This document shows positions 25,793 through 34,454 of a DNA stretch of 64,000 nt, piece after piece. Under the pieces are notes generated by a model. It searched no databases. It saw only the letters and a program-made list of their open reading frames with translations, and was not told where the DNA came from. The stretch lies in NCBI RefSeq assembly GCF_026126425.1, contig NZ_JAFMPW010000002.1, positions 186,001-250,000 on the forward strand. Direction: 5' to 3'. Positions within the stretch are counted from its first letter, which is position 1, and the number at the start of each line of letters is the position of its first letter. The position numbers and the translations under genes were made by a program. Source of the DNA: Muriicola sp. Z0-33. Lineage in GTDB: Bacteria > Bacteroidota > Bacteroidia > Flavobacteriales > Flavobacteriaceae.

Positions 25793-26989
25793 ATGTTCCT
25801 TGCGTTTCCAAATTTCAACTTATATAGTACCCCGCTTTTGGTGTTGGTTAGCCAGGGGCTGCTCCTTGGTAGTTTACTATTGGTCAGATACTACAAAAAA
25901 GTTCAGATTTCTGATCTTTTCCTGGGGCTTTTGGTCCTAATCACCTGTTATCATAGAACTACCTATACTATTGGCTTTATGGGGTGGTACGATACCTATA
26001 ACAACACCAAGATTAATTACTGGCTTATTTCATTATTCCTGGCCATTGGACCCTTAATTTACTTCTATGTAAAATCTGTAACAACTTCTGATTTTAAGTT
26101 TAAAAGACGCGACTTATACCACTTTGTTCCTGTTTTGGTATATGTGGTTTATCGGAGCGTCATTTTTATTTATGATGCAGCCCAACCCGGATTTGATAAT
26201 CAGCAAAATGGGGTGCTCATGATGCGCTTTGAAAATGGTGTAGTTGCTCCTTTTACAGAAACATTTGGCATTATTCAGCAACTATTATATTTAACTTTTT
26301 CCCTTCAGTTATACTACAAATACAAAGGAGCAATTCAGAATTATTTCTCTAACACTTATGCTTTAGAACTTAACTGGATTCGCAATTTCTTGCTTATATA
26401 TTCCTTTTTATTCCTATATGGGGTACTGCAGCAATTGGTAAATGAATATGTAATAGAACTCAGTTGGATACAAAAATGGTGGAAAGATTTCTTTTCGGCA
26501 CTGGCCGTAATTTACGTAGGCATAAAGGGATATTTCACAGACACCACCAAACTCAACGGATTAGATTTTAAACTTAAAGATAAACTTAAATACTTTCCTA
26601 ATTCCGTTCAAACTGTTTCTACGGAGAGATTAGAAAATAAGGCAGCTGAGATTGATGCATATAAGAAAGAACTCCTGATCTACATGAAAGAACATCGACC
26701 CTATCTAAACCCGGATTTAAATCTTCAGGAGATGGCCCAGGCCATTAATTTGTCCAGGGCACAACTTTCAGAAGTAATTAATTACGGTTTCAATAAAAAC
26801 TTCAACGATTTCATCAATGAATATAGGGTCAATGCCGTTAAAGAGATGTTCAGCAAAGGGAGGCAGGAACAATTATCCCTGCTGGGAATTGCTTACGAAT
26901 GTGGATTCAACAGTAAAGCTACCTTTAATAGGGCCTTTAAGAAGTTAACTCATAGCTCTCCTTCCGAATTCCTCAAAGCAGGTAATTAA
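25793..26989 (+). CDS. Membrane-anchored AraC-family transcriptional regulator
   Basis: 398 residues. The first ~250 residues contain about seven hydrophobic membrane segments. The C-terminal 100 residues are an AraC double helix-turn-helix (DLNLQEMAQAINLSRAQLSEVIN and IAYECGFNSKATFNRAFKKL). Such Flavobacteriia proteins couple a membrane sensor to DNA binding. The ligand and targets are unknown. Repeated TACGATT words in the gap just downstream (26990-27109), before the DoxX gene, are possible binding sites. The start is taken at the ATG at 25793; a TTG lies directly before it. Confidence 0.86.
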   Translation: MFLAFPNFNLYSTPLLVLVSQGLLLGSLLLVRYYKKVQISDLFLGLLVLITCYHRTTYTIGFMGWYDTYNNTKINYWLISLFLAIGPLIYFYVKSVTTSDFKFKRRDLYHFVPVLVYVVYRSVIFIYDAAQPGFDNQQNGVLMMRFENGVVAPFTETFGIIQQLLYLTFSLQLYYKYKGAIQNYFSNTYALELNWIRNFLLIYSFLFLYGVLQQLVNEYVIELSWIQKWWKDFFSALAVIYVGIKGYFTDTTKLNGLDFKLKDKLKYFPNSVQTVSTERLENKAAEIDAYKKELLIYMKEHRPYLNPDLNLQEMAQAINLSRAQLSEVINYGFNKNFNDFINEYRVNAVKEMFSKGRQEQLSLLGIAYECGFNSKATFNRAFKKLTHSSPSEFLKAGN

Positions 26990-27016
26990 ACTCAATTTTT
27001 GTTTAGAATAAGGCGA

Positions 27017-27033
27017 CTCAAATCGTATTTGAG
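27017..27033. promoter_or_regulatory. Inverted repeat CTCAAAT-CGT-ATTTGAG before the DoxX gene
   Basis: A perfect 7-bp inverted repeat with a 3-base centre lies 77 bases before the DoxX ATG. Its minus strand holds TACGATTT (27020-27027). The same word recurs on the plus strand at 27044-27051 and, as TACGATTC, at 27100-27107. It is possibly an operator for the upstream AraC-type regulator. Confidence 0.45.
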
Positions 27034-27077
27034 ACCTCAATGGTACGATTTAAAGCGCAGCAATTTCTTCATTCGTA

Positions 27078-27085
27078 TAGTTTTG
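27078..27085 (+). promoter_or_regulatory. -7 promoter box TAGTTTTG for the DoxX gene
   Basis: This exact TAnnTTTG match lies 25 bases before the ATG at 27110. It is flanked by TACGATT words on both sides. Confidence 0.65.
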
Positions 27086-27109
27086 CCTCCATAATAAAAT
27101 ACGATTCAA

Positions 27110-27595
27110 ATGAAATTGATCATTAAAAAAATAATCCATCCCATCCTACAGGAACATATACTCGCCGATGCCATTTTTGCCATTGTAAGATTTATATGCG
27201 GAATGCTCCTGGCTTTGAGTTTTGGGGCCGATAAATTTGGCATGCCCTGGACACCTCCGGGACAGAACTTACAATTCTTCGAAGTATCCGCCTGGTTCCC
27301 CGAAGATGTAGCCAGCTATGGAGGAATTTTTGCCCTTGCACCTGTATTCTTTGCCTGGATGGGCGCTTTCAGTGAAGCCGTCGGAGGATTGTTTCTGGCA
27401 TTCGGACTTAAGACCAGGGTTGCCGCCTTCCTCATAGCTTGTACAATGCTCGTTGCCATATTTTGCCAAAAATGGGGACAGGGAGTCTGGGGCATACTAC
27501 CCGCCATGAGCTTTCTATGGGTTGCACTTTACAACCTTTACCTGGGATCTGGAAGGTTTGGATTAGACTATCTGATCATCAAAAAATGCTACTAA
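27110..27595 (+). CDS. DoxX-family membrane protein
   Basis: 161 residues with four predicted membrane helices. Family features include AIVRFICGMLLALSFGADKFGMPW at the first helix and the central FFAWMGAFSEAVGGLFLAFGLKTR block. DoxX-like proteins are small integral membrane proteins, some linked to quinone or thiosulfate redox chemistry and oxidative stress; the role here is undefined. It has its own promoter with possible regulator sites. The next two genes follow within 16 and 4 bases, so a three-gene operon is likely. Confidence 0.82.
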   Translation: MKLIIKKIIHPILQEHILADAIFAIVRFICGMLLALSFGADKFGMPWTPPGQNLQFFEVSAWFPEDVASYGGIFALAPVFFAWMGAFSEAVGGLFLAFGLKTRVAAFLIACTMLVAIFCQKWGQGVWGILPAMSFLWVALYNLYLGSGRFGLDYLIIKKCY

Positions 27596-27611
27596 TATTA
27601 AACCATAAATT

Positions 27612-28100
27612 ATGAGATACTTAATAATCGGGGCCTTATGCCTAATTACAACTTTTATGAATGCCCAGGCTCATTTAGAGCTTTCAGATTTCCATAAGCT
27701 CGATGATACCTCGTGGGTAGGAACACTAATGTACATTAACTACTCGGACGGAAAAGCGGTACAATTAAGAACCAGCATGGACGTACAGCTAAATAAGAAC
27801 ACATTACAAATGGATACCAAATATCTGGATGAACCTTCAGCAAATGGTTCGGGCACTATAAAAATTCGTAAGGATGGTCGTTATTTTGGCATAGAAAAGG
27901 TCATTGCTAAATCTAATGTAAACGACTCCTTAAAATTTACCACCCGCTATAAAGGAAGGGATAATAATAAACCCGCATTGATCTTTAAATATTATACAAT
28001 AAGCAATACCAGCTTCGAGATTAGCAAAAAAGTGATTTATACCGATACCCGGGATTCCCTTATTCGAAACAAATACACCTATACCAAGCAAAAACCTTAA
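27612..28100 (+). CDS. Secreted protein of unknown function
   Basis: 162 residues with a signal peptide (MRYLIIGALCLITTFMNAQ). The mature part is predicted to be mostly beta strands (SWVGTLMYINYSDGKAVQLRTSMDVQL, then a long strand-rich middle), suggesting a lipocalin-like or jelly-roll fold. No catalytic motif or known family is recognised. It lies 16 bases after the DoxX gene and 4 bases before a lipoprotein gene, which indicates co-transcription and an envelope role. Confidence 0.6.
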   Translation: MRYLIIGALCLITTFMNAQAHLELSDFHKLDDTSWVGTLMYINYSDGKAVQLRTSMDVQLNKNTLQMDTKYLDEPSANGSGTIKIRKDGRYFGIEKVIAKSNVNDSLKFTTRYKGRDNNKPALIFKYYTISNTSFEISKKVIYTDTRDSLIRNKYTYTKQKP

Positions 28101-28104
28101 AACG

Positions 28105-28506
28105 ATGACAGTTCTCAAAAAATTTCCCTGCCTGGGCCTTATCTTGCTAATACTAATTACCTCTGGGTGTGTTCAGACAACCCATCAGAAATCTATCACC
28201 TTTAAAGTAGATATGAATGCCGTCGATAAATATGAAAATGTAGGTCTGAGAGGATCATTTACATCACCCCCTTGGGAAGTTAGCTTGCCAATGAAAGATG
28301 ATGATAAAGATGGGATATATGAATTCTTCCTTAAGAAGAAAACTGCGCAAAACAGCATCGAATTTAAATACATCATTGTTGAAGAACAGTTTGAATTGGA
28401 AGGCAGGAATAACAGGGTTATCAATTTCGAATACCGTCCTCAGCAAATAACATATACTTCAATATTTGATGATGAAAATGGAAACCAGAATACAATAGAT
28501 AGATAA
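28105..28506 (+). CDS. Small lipoprotein with starch-binding-like (CBM20/48-type) domain
   Basis: 133 residues with a lipoprotein signal (LILLILITSGC, Cys22). The rest resembles the immunoglobulin-like carbohydrate-binding domains seen with Bacteroidota hydrolases: ITFKVDMNAVDKYENVGLRG, PWEVSLPMKDDDKDGIYEFFL and FKYIIVEEQFELEGRNNRVINF. Free-standing versions are less usual than fusions to enzymes. It probably binds a glycan or stabilises a partner at the envelope. It is the last gene of the DoxX operon, followed by a weak terminator. Confidence 0.65.
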   Translation: MTVLKKFPCLGLILLILITSGCVQTTHQKSITFKVDMNAVDKYENVGLRGSFTSPPWEVSLPMKDDDKDGIYEFFLKKKTAQNSIEFKYIIVEEQFELEGRNNRVINFEYRPQQITYTSIFDDENGNQNTIDR

Positions 28507-28536
28507 GGTCAACACCATCCCCATCAGATCGCTTAC

Positions 28537-28558
28537 AGGCTTAGCACCGGCCTTTTTT
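28537..28558 (+). terminator. Weak terminator after the DoxX operon
   Basis: A 4-bp GC-rich stem (AGGC/GCCT) closes a 9-base loop and is followed by six T residues. The stem is short, so the call is tentative. Confidence 0.4.
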
Positions 28559-28618
28559 ATTCAATTAATTCGTTTTAAACAAAGGATTTGTAGTAAGTTT
28601 AGCTTCTAAACAAGCGCT

Positions 28619-30874
28619 GTGATAATAGCTGATTTACTTCAAAAGCAGTTCGCCATAACCGGAGCAGAAATTAGCTCTCTGGAAGGGTATGACAGTGTCA
28701 ATTTTAAAATTAAAACTGCCAAAGGATCTTTTGTACTTAAACAATACGTTAATGATCAGGCGAATAAAGAGCTGCTTCAGGCAGAAAATGAAACTTTAAA
28801 TGCGCTCGCTCTTATAAAGGGGTACGATTTTCCTGAAGCATTTGCCAACAAAGACGGTAGGAAATTGGTTGAACAAGATGATGCCTTGTTTCGCCTTCTG
28901 AGTTTTGTAGAGGGAGAGTTTTTAGCTGATGTTGCCCACACCCCTGCCCTATTGAATTCATTTGGAAGATTTTTGGCCGAGATGGATAGCGTCCTGATGA
29001 AGTTCCACAATAGTGCCATTAGTGCCAAAAAAATTCCCTGGGATCTCAATCACTTCAATCAAAGTTATAAGTACCTGGAATATATTGGCGATCCGCGGGA
29101 CAGGAGCCTCGTAGACTATTTCTTTTTACAATATGAAGAGCAGATACGCCCCATACAACATAAGCTTCGAACCAGTATAATTCACAATGATGCTAATGAT
29201 TGGAACGTTCTGACCAAAAGTGGTAAGGTTTCCGGAATTATTGATTTAGGAGATATGGCCGATACCTGGCTTATTAATGAATTGGCTGTGGCACTCACCT
29301 ATGTAATGATGAACAAAGAGGACCCCATTCAGGTAGGTAAAGAAGTGGTGGCAGCATATCATGAAATTCTCCCGCTAAAAAATCAGGAATTAGATATTTT
29401 GTATTATCTCATCGCGGCAAGACTATGTACCAGTGTGTGTAATTCTGCCTATACTAAAACCCTGAAACCAGATTCTGAATATATCACTATTAGTGAACAA
29501 CCAGCATGGAAATTACTGCGTCAACTATTGGCAATAAATCCGTTATCGGCAAGCGCCCAATTCAAAAGTGCAGCCAAACTAAAGTCCGCAAAAAGATCGC
29601 AACCGGAAGTTCAATTGAAAAGGAGAGATACCTTCCTTAGCAAAGCACTATCACTAAGCTATGAGCGGCCTATTGAAATGCATCGATCGGCGTTTCAGTA
29701 CATGTACGACACAGAGCATAATGCCATTCTTGACGCCTATAACAATATTATGATCACAGGGCACTGCCATCCTACTGTTGTTAGGGCCGGCCAGCGGGCC
29801 ATGGCAAAATTAAACACCAATACCCGGTATATCTATGAGGAAATACTTTCCTATAGTGAAAAACTCCTGGGTAAATTCCCATCAAAGCTTAACAAGGTGT
29901 TTTTTGTCAATTCCGGAAGTGCTGCCAGTGATCTGGCCTTAAGACTTGCTCAGGCATATACCGGTAAAACAAAAATCATGTCCCTGGAACACGGTTATCA
30001 TGGAAATACCAGGATGGGAATTGGTGTTAGTCATTATAAATACAGTCATAAAAAAGGTGTAGGGCAACCATCGGGTACTATCGCAACTCCTTTGCCCAAA
30101 GTATTTGGTTCCGGTTATGAGAACGATGGAAGCGCAGGGGAGCATTTTGCAGCCGCCGCTTTAAGTACTATTGAGGCTAATAAAAATGAAATTGCTGCTT
30201 TTATAGCAGAGCCTATTGTGGGGTGCGGCGGACAGGTACCCCTGGCCAAGGGATATTTAAATAGCGTTTACCCTGCCATCAGATCTCAAGGTGGAGTTTG
30301 CATCAGTGATGAGGTACAGGTGGGCTTTGGGAGATTGGGAGATTATTTCTGGGGTTTTGAAATGTACCATGTGGTCCCCGATATTGTAGTTCTGGGTAAG
30401 CCTATGGGTAATGGGCATCCTATAGGTGCCGTGGTGACCACCTCAGACATTGCCGCTGCATTTGAAAGCGGACCAGAGTTCTTTAGTTCATTTGGTGGCA
30501 ATCCCGTTTCCTGTGCAATTGGAGAGGCAGTACTAAAGGTTATAGAAGACGAACATTTGCAAGAACATGCCCTGCTTGTTGGTAATTATCTAAAAAAATT
30601 ACTGGAAAATCTCCAGGCAGAATATCCCCAGCTAGCCGATATCAGAGGATCTGGCCTATTTCTGGGAGTTGAGTTGTTGGATAATTCCGGGAGTCCCAAT
30701 ACTGCACTGGCAGCACATATAAAAAATAGTCTTCGGGAACAAAATATTTTGGTAAGTACAGATGGCCCTTTTGATAGCGTCATAAAAATAAAGCCCCCCC
30801 TGGCCTTTAGGATGGATGATGCAGCTACTTTGGTGAATGCTATAGCTAAAATCTTAAAAGGTGTAGGGAAATAA
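28619..30874 (+). CDS. Fusion of APH-type small-molecule kinase and class-III aminotransferase/phospho-lyase
   Basis: 751 residues, starting at a GTG. Residues 1-330 form an aminoglycoside-phosphotransferase-like kinase with [10 protein letters not shown] (catalytic Asp191) and IIDLGDM. Residues about 340-751 form a class-III PLP enzyme with [23 protein letters not shown] and the Schiff-base lysine Lys594 ([11 protein letters not shown]). Relatives are HYKK-type kinases and the ETNPPL/PHYKPL phospho-lyases. A plausible activity is phosphorylation of an amino-alcohol such as hydroxylysine or ethanolamine, followed by PLP-dependent elimination of phosphate. This is inferred from separate animal enzymes. 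A candidate TAAGTTTA box (one mismatch) lies at 28594-28601. Confidence 0.82.
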   Translation: MIIADLLQKQFAITGAEISSLEGYDSVNFKIKTAKGSFVLKQYVNDQANKELLQAENETLNALALIKGYDFPEAFANKDGRKLVEQDDALFRLLSFVEGEFLADVAHTPALLNSFGRFLAEMDSVLMKFHNSAISAKKIPWDLNHFNQSYKYLEYIGDPRDRSLVDYFFLQYEEQIRPIQHKLRTSIIHNDANDWNVLTKSGKVSGIIDLGDMADTWLINELAVALTYVMMNKEDPIQVGKEVVAAYHEILPLKNQELDILYYLIAARLCTSVCNSAYTKTLKPDSEYITISEQPAWKLLRQLLAINPLSASAQFKSAAKLKSAKRSQPEVQLKRRDTFLSKALSLSYERPIEMHRSAFQYMYDTEHNAILDAYNNIMITGHCHPTVVRAGQRAMAKLNTNTRYIYEEILSYSEKLLGKFPSKLNKVFFVNSGSAASDLALRLAQAYTGKTKIMSLEHGYHGNTRMGIGVSHYKYSHKKGVGQPSGTIATPLPKVFGSGYENDGSAGEHFAAAALSTIEANKNEIAAFIAEPIVGCGGQVPLAKGYLNSVYPAIRSQGGVCISDEVQVGFGRLGDYFWGFEMYHVVPDIVVLGKPMGNGHPIGAVVTTSDIAAAFESGPEFFSSFGGNPVSCAIGEAVLKVIEDEHLQEHALLVGNYLKKLLENLQAEYPQLADIRGSGLFLGVELLDNSGSPNTALAAHIKNSLREQNILVSTDGPFDSVIKIKPPLAFRMDDAATLVNAIAKILKGVGK

Positions 30875-30880
30875 ACAGCC

Positions 30881-31885
30881 CTACATAATCTTCACTAATA
30901 ATTCTTTTAATAATTCGGATTGCGCCATGTTCTGGGCCCCTACTCCCTTCCCTTTTAGATCTAATTCTCTTAGATGCGAAATAATCCGACTGGCTTTTTT
31001 CATTGGGTAATTCCGGGCAGCTACCTGAAATTCTGATACAAAATATGGATTAATTCGAAGCACGCCAGCCACATTTTTTGGGGAGTGATCCGATAAACCG
31101 TGATACTTCAATAACTGCGTAAAAAAGGTGTGCAAGAGCGAGATGGTTACTACAAAAGGATTGTCCTTTGGATTCTGAGCGAAATACGTAATTATCCTTG
31201 TGGCTTTCGCGGCATCTTTTTCTCCAATGGCTTTTTTAAGTTCAAAATTGTTGTAATCCTTGCTAATTCCAATATGTGCCTCAATGGCTTCAGGATTAAT
31301 CTCGGTTTCCTTGGGTAAAACCAATTGCAACTTTTCCAATTCATTATTAATTCTATTCAAATCAGTACCTAAATACTCCACCAGCATAATTGTAGCCTTG
31401 TGTGAAATTCGGTATCCCTTTCCCAACAGTACTTTGCGTATCCATTCAGAAACCTGATTTTCATACATTTTCTTGCTTTCAAAGATCAATCCGCCAGACG
31501 CCTGAATGGCCTTGTAAAGCTTTTTACGCTTATCCAATTTCTTGTATTTATAGCACAAAATAAGTACAGTACTCGGCTGAGGTTGTTCTGCGTATGGGAG
31601 TAATTGTTCAATTGTTCTGGAAAGTTCTTGTGCTTCTTTAATTATAACTACCTGCTTATCTGCCATCATGGGATATCGCTTGGCATTTGCAACAATGTCC
31701 TGGATATTGGCCTCTTTTCCGTAAAGCACCATTTGATTAAAACCTTGCTCCTCTTCTGTAAGGATTGTATTTTGTAAAAATCCTGCAATCCTGTCAATAT
31801 AATAGGGCTCATCTCCCATCAGGAAATAAATGGGCCTTACTTTACCAGCCTTTACTTCATCAACAATCCTTTTTACTTCTTCCAT
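30881..31885 (-). CDS. holA: DNA polymerase III delta subunit
   Basis: 334 residues, the usual length. It begins MEEVKRIVDEVKAGKVRPIYFLMGDEPYYIDRI in the style of HolA (split here only by reading), then MADKQVVIIKEA and YLGTDLNRINNELEKLQL. The delta subunit opens the sliding clamp within the clamp loader. It lacks a zinc finger and Walker motif, as expected. It is convergent with the kinase-aminotransferase gene (6 bases between stops) and divergent from the HsdR-N gene, with 25 bases between start codons. The shared palindrome CAAATTTG in that gap may serve both as imperfect -7 boxes. Confidence 0.92.
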   Translation of the reverse strand: MEEVKRIVDEVKAGKVRPIYFLMGDEPYYIDRIAGFLQNTILTEEEQGFNQMVLYGKEANIQDIVANAKRYPMMADKQVVIIKEAQELSRTIEQLLPYAEQPQPSTVLILCYKYKKLDKRKKLYKAIQASGGLIFESKKMYENQVSEWIRKVLLGKGYRISHKATIMLVEYLGTDLNRINNELEKLQLVLPKETEINPEAIEAHIGISKDYNNFELKKAIGEKDAAKATRIITYFAQNPKDNPFVVTISLLHTFFTQLLKYHGLSDHSPKNVAGVLRINPYFVSEFQVAARNYPMKKASRIISHLRELDLKGKGVGAQNMAQSELLKELLVKIM

Positions 31886-31910
31886 TCAAAAAAATTCATC
31901 AAATTTGCGC

Positions 31911-32357
31911 ATGCAAACCCTTAATTTTCCTTCGTATAACTTTCGTTTCAAAAATAGCGAAAATAAGGTCCGCATATTTGATATCATCCGCAAAAAATTT
32001 GTTGTATTGCAGCCAGAAGAATGGGTGAGACAGCACACTATCCATATGCTAATTCAGGATAAGCATTACCCTGCCAGTCTTATTAATGTGGAAAAATTAC
32101 TGGAAATCAACGGTATGAAGAAAAGGTATGATATAGTGGTTTATAATCCTGATGGTGGCATCCGGATTTTGGTGGAATGCAAGGCCCCTGCCATTGCTAT
32201 TACCCAGGAGGTATTTGATCAGATTGCCCGGTATAATATGACCCTTAATGCATCCTACCTGATGGTTACCAATGGGCATAACCATATCTACTGCCAAATG
32301 GATTACGAGAAAGAAAAATATTCATTTTTACAAGGTATTCCTGATTTTAGCCGTTAA
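31911..32357 (+). CDS. Orphan HsdR-N-domain protein (PD-(D/E)xK nuclease fold)
   Basis: 148 residues. The C-terminal half has the PD-(D/E)xK arrangement YDIVVYNPDGGIRILVECKAP: Asp74, then Glu89 and Lys91 as ECK, and QxxRYN after it (QIARYN). This matches the N-terminal nuclease domain of type I restriction HsdR subunits but stands alone, with no HsdM/HsdS or helicase nearby. Such proteins are conserved next to holA in Bacteroidota, which argues for a housekeeping DNA role. The start is the ATG at 31911; a longer frame would run into the holA start region. The glycosyltransferase gene follows after 12 bases. Confidence 0.85.
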   Translation: MQTLNFPSYNFRFKNSENKVRIFDIIRKKFVVLQPEEWVRQHTIHMLIQDKHYPASLINVEKLLEINGMKKRYDIVVYNPDGGIRILVECKAPAIAITQEVFDQIARYNMTLNASYLMVTNGHNHIYCQMDYEKEKYSFLQGIPDFSR

Positions 32358-32369
32358 TTTGCAAGCGTT

Positions 32370-33371
32370 TTGAAATTATCAATTGTCATACTCAACTGGA
32401 ATGGGCATGCCCTTTTAGAACAATACCTGCCTTCGGTAATTAATTACTCCCCTGGTGCGGAAGTGGTAGTTGCGGACAATGCATCCACTGATGGTTCGGT
32501 GGCCTTCGTACAAGAAAACTACCCGAATGTAAAAATTGTGCAGAATGTGGTCAATGGAGGATTTGCCAAAGGTTATAATGATGCTCTAAAGCATCTTGAG
32601 GCCGATATATTCTGCCTGTTAAATTCGGATGTAGAGGTTACCGAAAACTGGTTAGCACCCATTATAAAGGCATTTGAAGAAATCCCTGATGCCGCTATTA
32701 TTCAACCCAAAATACTGGATCTCCTAAAGCCAGACCATTTTGAATATGCCGGTGCTGCCGGAGGTTTTCTGGATAAGTACGGCTATCCATTCTGCAGAGG
32801 AAGAATTTTTCAGGCGTTGGAAAAAGATGAGGGTCAGTATAACGACATTACAGAAATCTTTTGGGCCACTGGTGCCTGTATGTTTATCAAGAGAGATGTT
32901 TTTACTTCCCTTGGCGGCTTTGATGAGGACTATTTTGCACATCAGGAAGAAGTAGATTTATGTTGGCGAGCAAAAATTGCTGGTCATAAAGTCTACTACG
33001 TTGGAGGCTCAGAAGTTTATCATTTGGGGGGTTCTACACTGAGTAATATGAATCCTAAAAAGACATTTTTAAATTTCAGGAATTCGCTCTATTCTATTAC
33101 CAAAAATCTTCCAAGGCGGAAAGCACTGCCAATTATTCTGGCCAGATTGGTCCTGGATGGAGTTGCAGCGCTTAGATTTGTATTTCAATTAAAGATAAGT
33201 CACTGCTTTGCTATTCTAAAGGCACACCTTAGCTATTATAGGAATTTCAGAAAGATGTATCGCAAACGAGAAAAAGCTAATTTTATACTAAAGTACTACG
33301 CGACAAAGTCCATAGTTTGGTCTCATTTCGTAGATCAGGTAAGGAAATTTAACATTTTAGTAAAAGATTAA
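32370..33371 (+). CDS. Family-2 glycosyltransferase
   Basis: 333 residues beginning at a TTG codon, since MKLSIVILNWNG is the typical family-2 start and no ATG fits. The nucleotide-sugar fold shows ADNASTDGS near residue 35, LLNSDVEV (a DxD-like metal site) near 90, and ATGACMFIKRDVFTSLGGFDEDYF with HQEEVDLCWRAKIAGHKV. The C-terminal ~80 residues are basic and hydrophobic, probably membrane associated. It resembles rhamnosyltransferases involved in polysaccharide or glycan synthesis. Donor and acceptor are unknown. The 12-base gap from the HsdR-N gene suggests co-transcription. Confidence 0.88.
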   Translation: MKLSIVILNWNGHALLEQYLPSVINYSPGAEVVVADNASTDGSVAFVQENYPNVKIVQNVVNGGFAKGYNDALKHLEADIFCLLNSDVEVTENWLAPIIKAFEEIPDAAIIQPKILDLLKPDHFEYAGAAGGFLDKYGYPFCRGRIFQALEKDEGQYNDITEIFWATGACMFIKRDVFTSLGGFDEDYFAHQEEVDLCWRAKIAGHKVYYVGGSEVYHLGGSTLSNMNPKKTFLNFRNSLYSITKNLPRRKALPIILARLVLDGVAALRFVFQLKISHCFAILKAHLSYYRNFRKMYRKREKANFILKYYATKSIVWSHFVDQVRKFNILVKD

Positions 33372-33415
33372 CTAATTTTAGAAAATCAAAGGATGGCAAT
33401 TTCTATAATTTTGCT

Positions 33416-33423
33416 GGCTTGAG
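33416..33423 (+). promoter_or_regulatory. -7 promoter box TAATTTTG for the OmpA lipoprotein gene
   Basis: This exact TAnnTTTG match lies 51 bases before the ATG at 33474, giving a leader of roughly 45 bases. Confidence 0.6.
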
Positions 33424-33473
33424 GTCCCTACAAAAAAACTAATATCAATTAATTTAATACAAGAAACTTCATT

Positions 33474-34325
33474 ATGAAAAAAATCATCTTAGGCTGTTTA
33501 GGTGTAGCACTGATGCTATCATCATGTGTGTCACAAAAGAAGTTTGCCGATTTAGAGGCAAAGCAAAAGGAAACACAGGATTTATTAAATTCTGCAACGG
33601 TTAAGTTAAACTCTTGCTTGGAAGAAAAGGCGACGGCAACTTCCAGGTTGCAGACTTTGGAAGATCAAAATGCCTTTCTAAAAGCCAACAATCAGGAACT
33701 GATCAACAATATGGGTAATTTAACTACCCTGACTACCAAGGGAGCTGAAAACCTGGAGAAGTCGCTCGAAAGTCTTCAGGAAAAAGACCTTACCATTCGA
33801 AAATTACAGGATGCTATCACAAGAAGAGATTCTGTAAACCTTGCATTAGTACAGAGTCTTAAAGGGGTTCTTGGCAATCTTGATGACGAAGATATTGAAA
33901 TTAGTGTTGAAAAAGGAGTGGTTTTCGTTTCTATCTCTGACAAACTTTTATTCAGTAGCGGAAGTTATAATGTAACTAATGCGGCTAAAGATGTTTTGGC
34001 CAAAGTTGCCCAGGTAGTTAATAACAAACCTGATTTCGAATTTATGGTAGAAGGACATACTGATGATGTCCCTTATAGAAAAGGAGTCTTATTAGACAAC
34101 TGGGATTTAAGTGCTAAGAGAGCAACTTCTATTGTTAGAATCTTGCAAAACGATTATAATGTGGATCCCAAGCGTATGACTGCAGCCGGTAGAGCTGAAT
34201 ATATCCCGGTATCTGCTTCGGATAAATCTAAAAACAGAAGAACACGCATTGTAGTATTACCTAAAATTGATCAATTCTATAGTATGATCGAAGAAGGGAT
34301 GAAAGATCCTGCAATAAACAACTAG
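33474..34325 (+). CDS. OmpA-family lipoprotein with coiled-coil linker
   Basis: 283 residues with lipobox LSSC (Cys18). Residues 22-130 are heptad-rich coiled coil. The OmpA domain covers about 150-270, with FMVEGHTDDVPY and NWDLSAKRATSIVRIL. The Asp and Arg that bind diaminopimelate in peptidoglycan are both kept, and NRRTRIVV follows. It should tie the outer membrane to the cell wall. A strong terminator follows. A degenerate paralogue lies at 46808-47584; the two share the coiled-coil layout and a similar C-terminal tail (QFYSMIEEGMK versus QFYLMVKENMK). Confidence 0.9.
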   Translation: MKKIILGCLGVALMLSSCVSQKKFADLEAKQKETQDLLNSATVKLNSCLEEKATATSRLQTLEDQNAFLKANNQELINNMGNLTTLTTKGAENLEKSLESLQEKDLTIRKLQDAITRRDSVNLALVQSLKGVLGNLDDEDIEISVEKGVVFVSISDKLLFSSGSYNVTNAAKDVLAKVAQVVNNKPDFEFMVEGHTDDVPYRKGVLLDNWDLSAKRATSIVRILQNDYNVDPKRMTAAGRAEYIPVSASDKSKNRRTRIVVLPKIDQFYSMIEEGMKDPAINN

Positions 34326-34353
34326 ATCTTTTTAGACTAGTATTCTATATAAA

Positions 34354-34400
34354 AAAACCACGACCTGCTTTTTAATAAGTTCAGGTCGTGGTTTTTATTT
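34354..34400 (+). terminator. Strong rho-independent terminator after the OmpA lipoprotein gene
   Basis: A 14-bp perfect stem (34354-34367 with 34382-34395) with a 14-base loop is followed by a T-rich tract. The A run on the other side lets it also act for the convergent minus-strand gene. Confidence 0.92.
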
Positions 34401-34454
34401 TTAGTTGTCGCGCAACCTATCTGATACAAAAATGGGTCAGCAAAATTGCAATAA

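Noticed and set aside
31911-32357. Type I restriction-modification system
   Set aside because: Only an HsdR-N-like domain is present; there is no helicase part, HsdM or HsdS nearby, so a restriction system is not supported.
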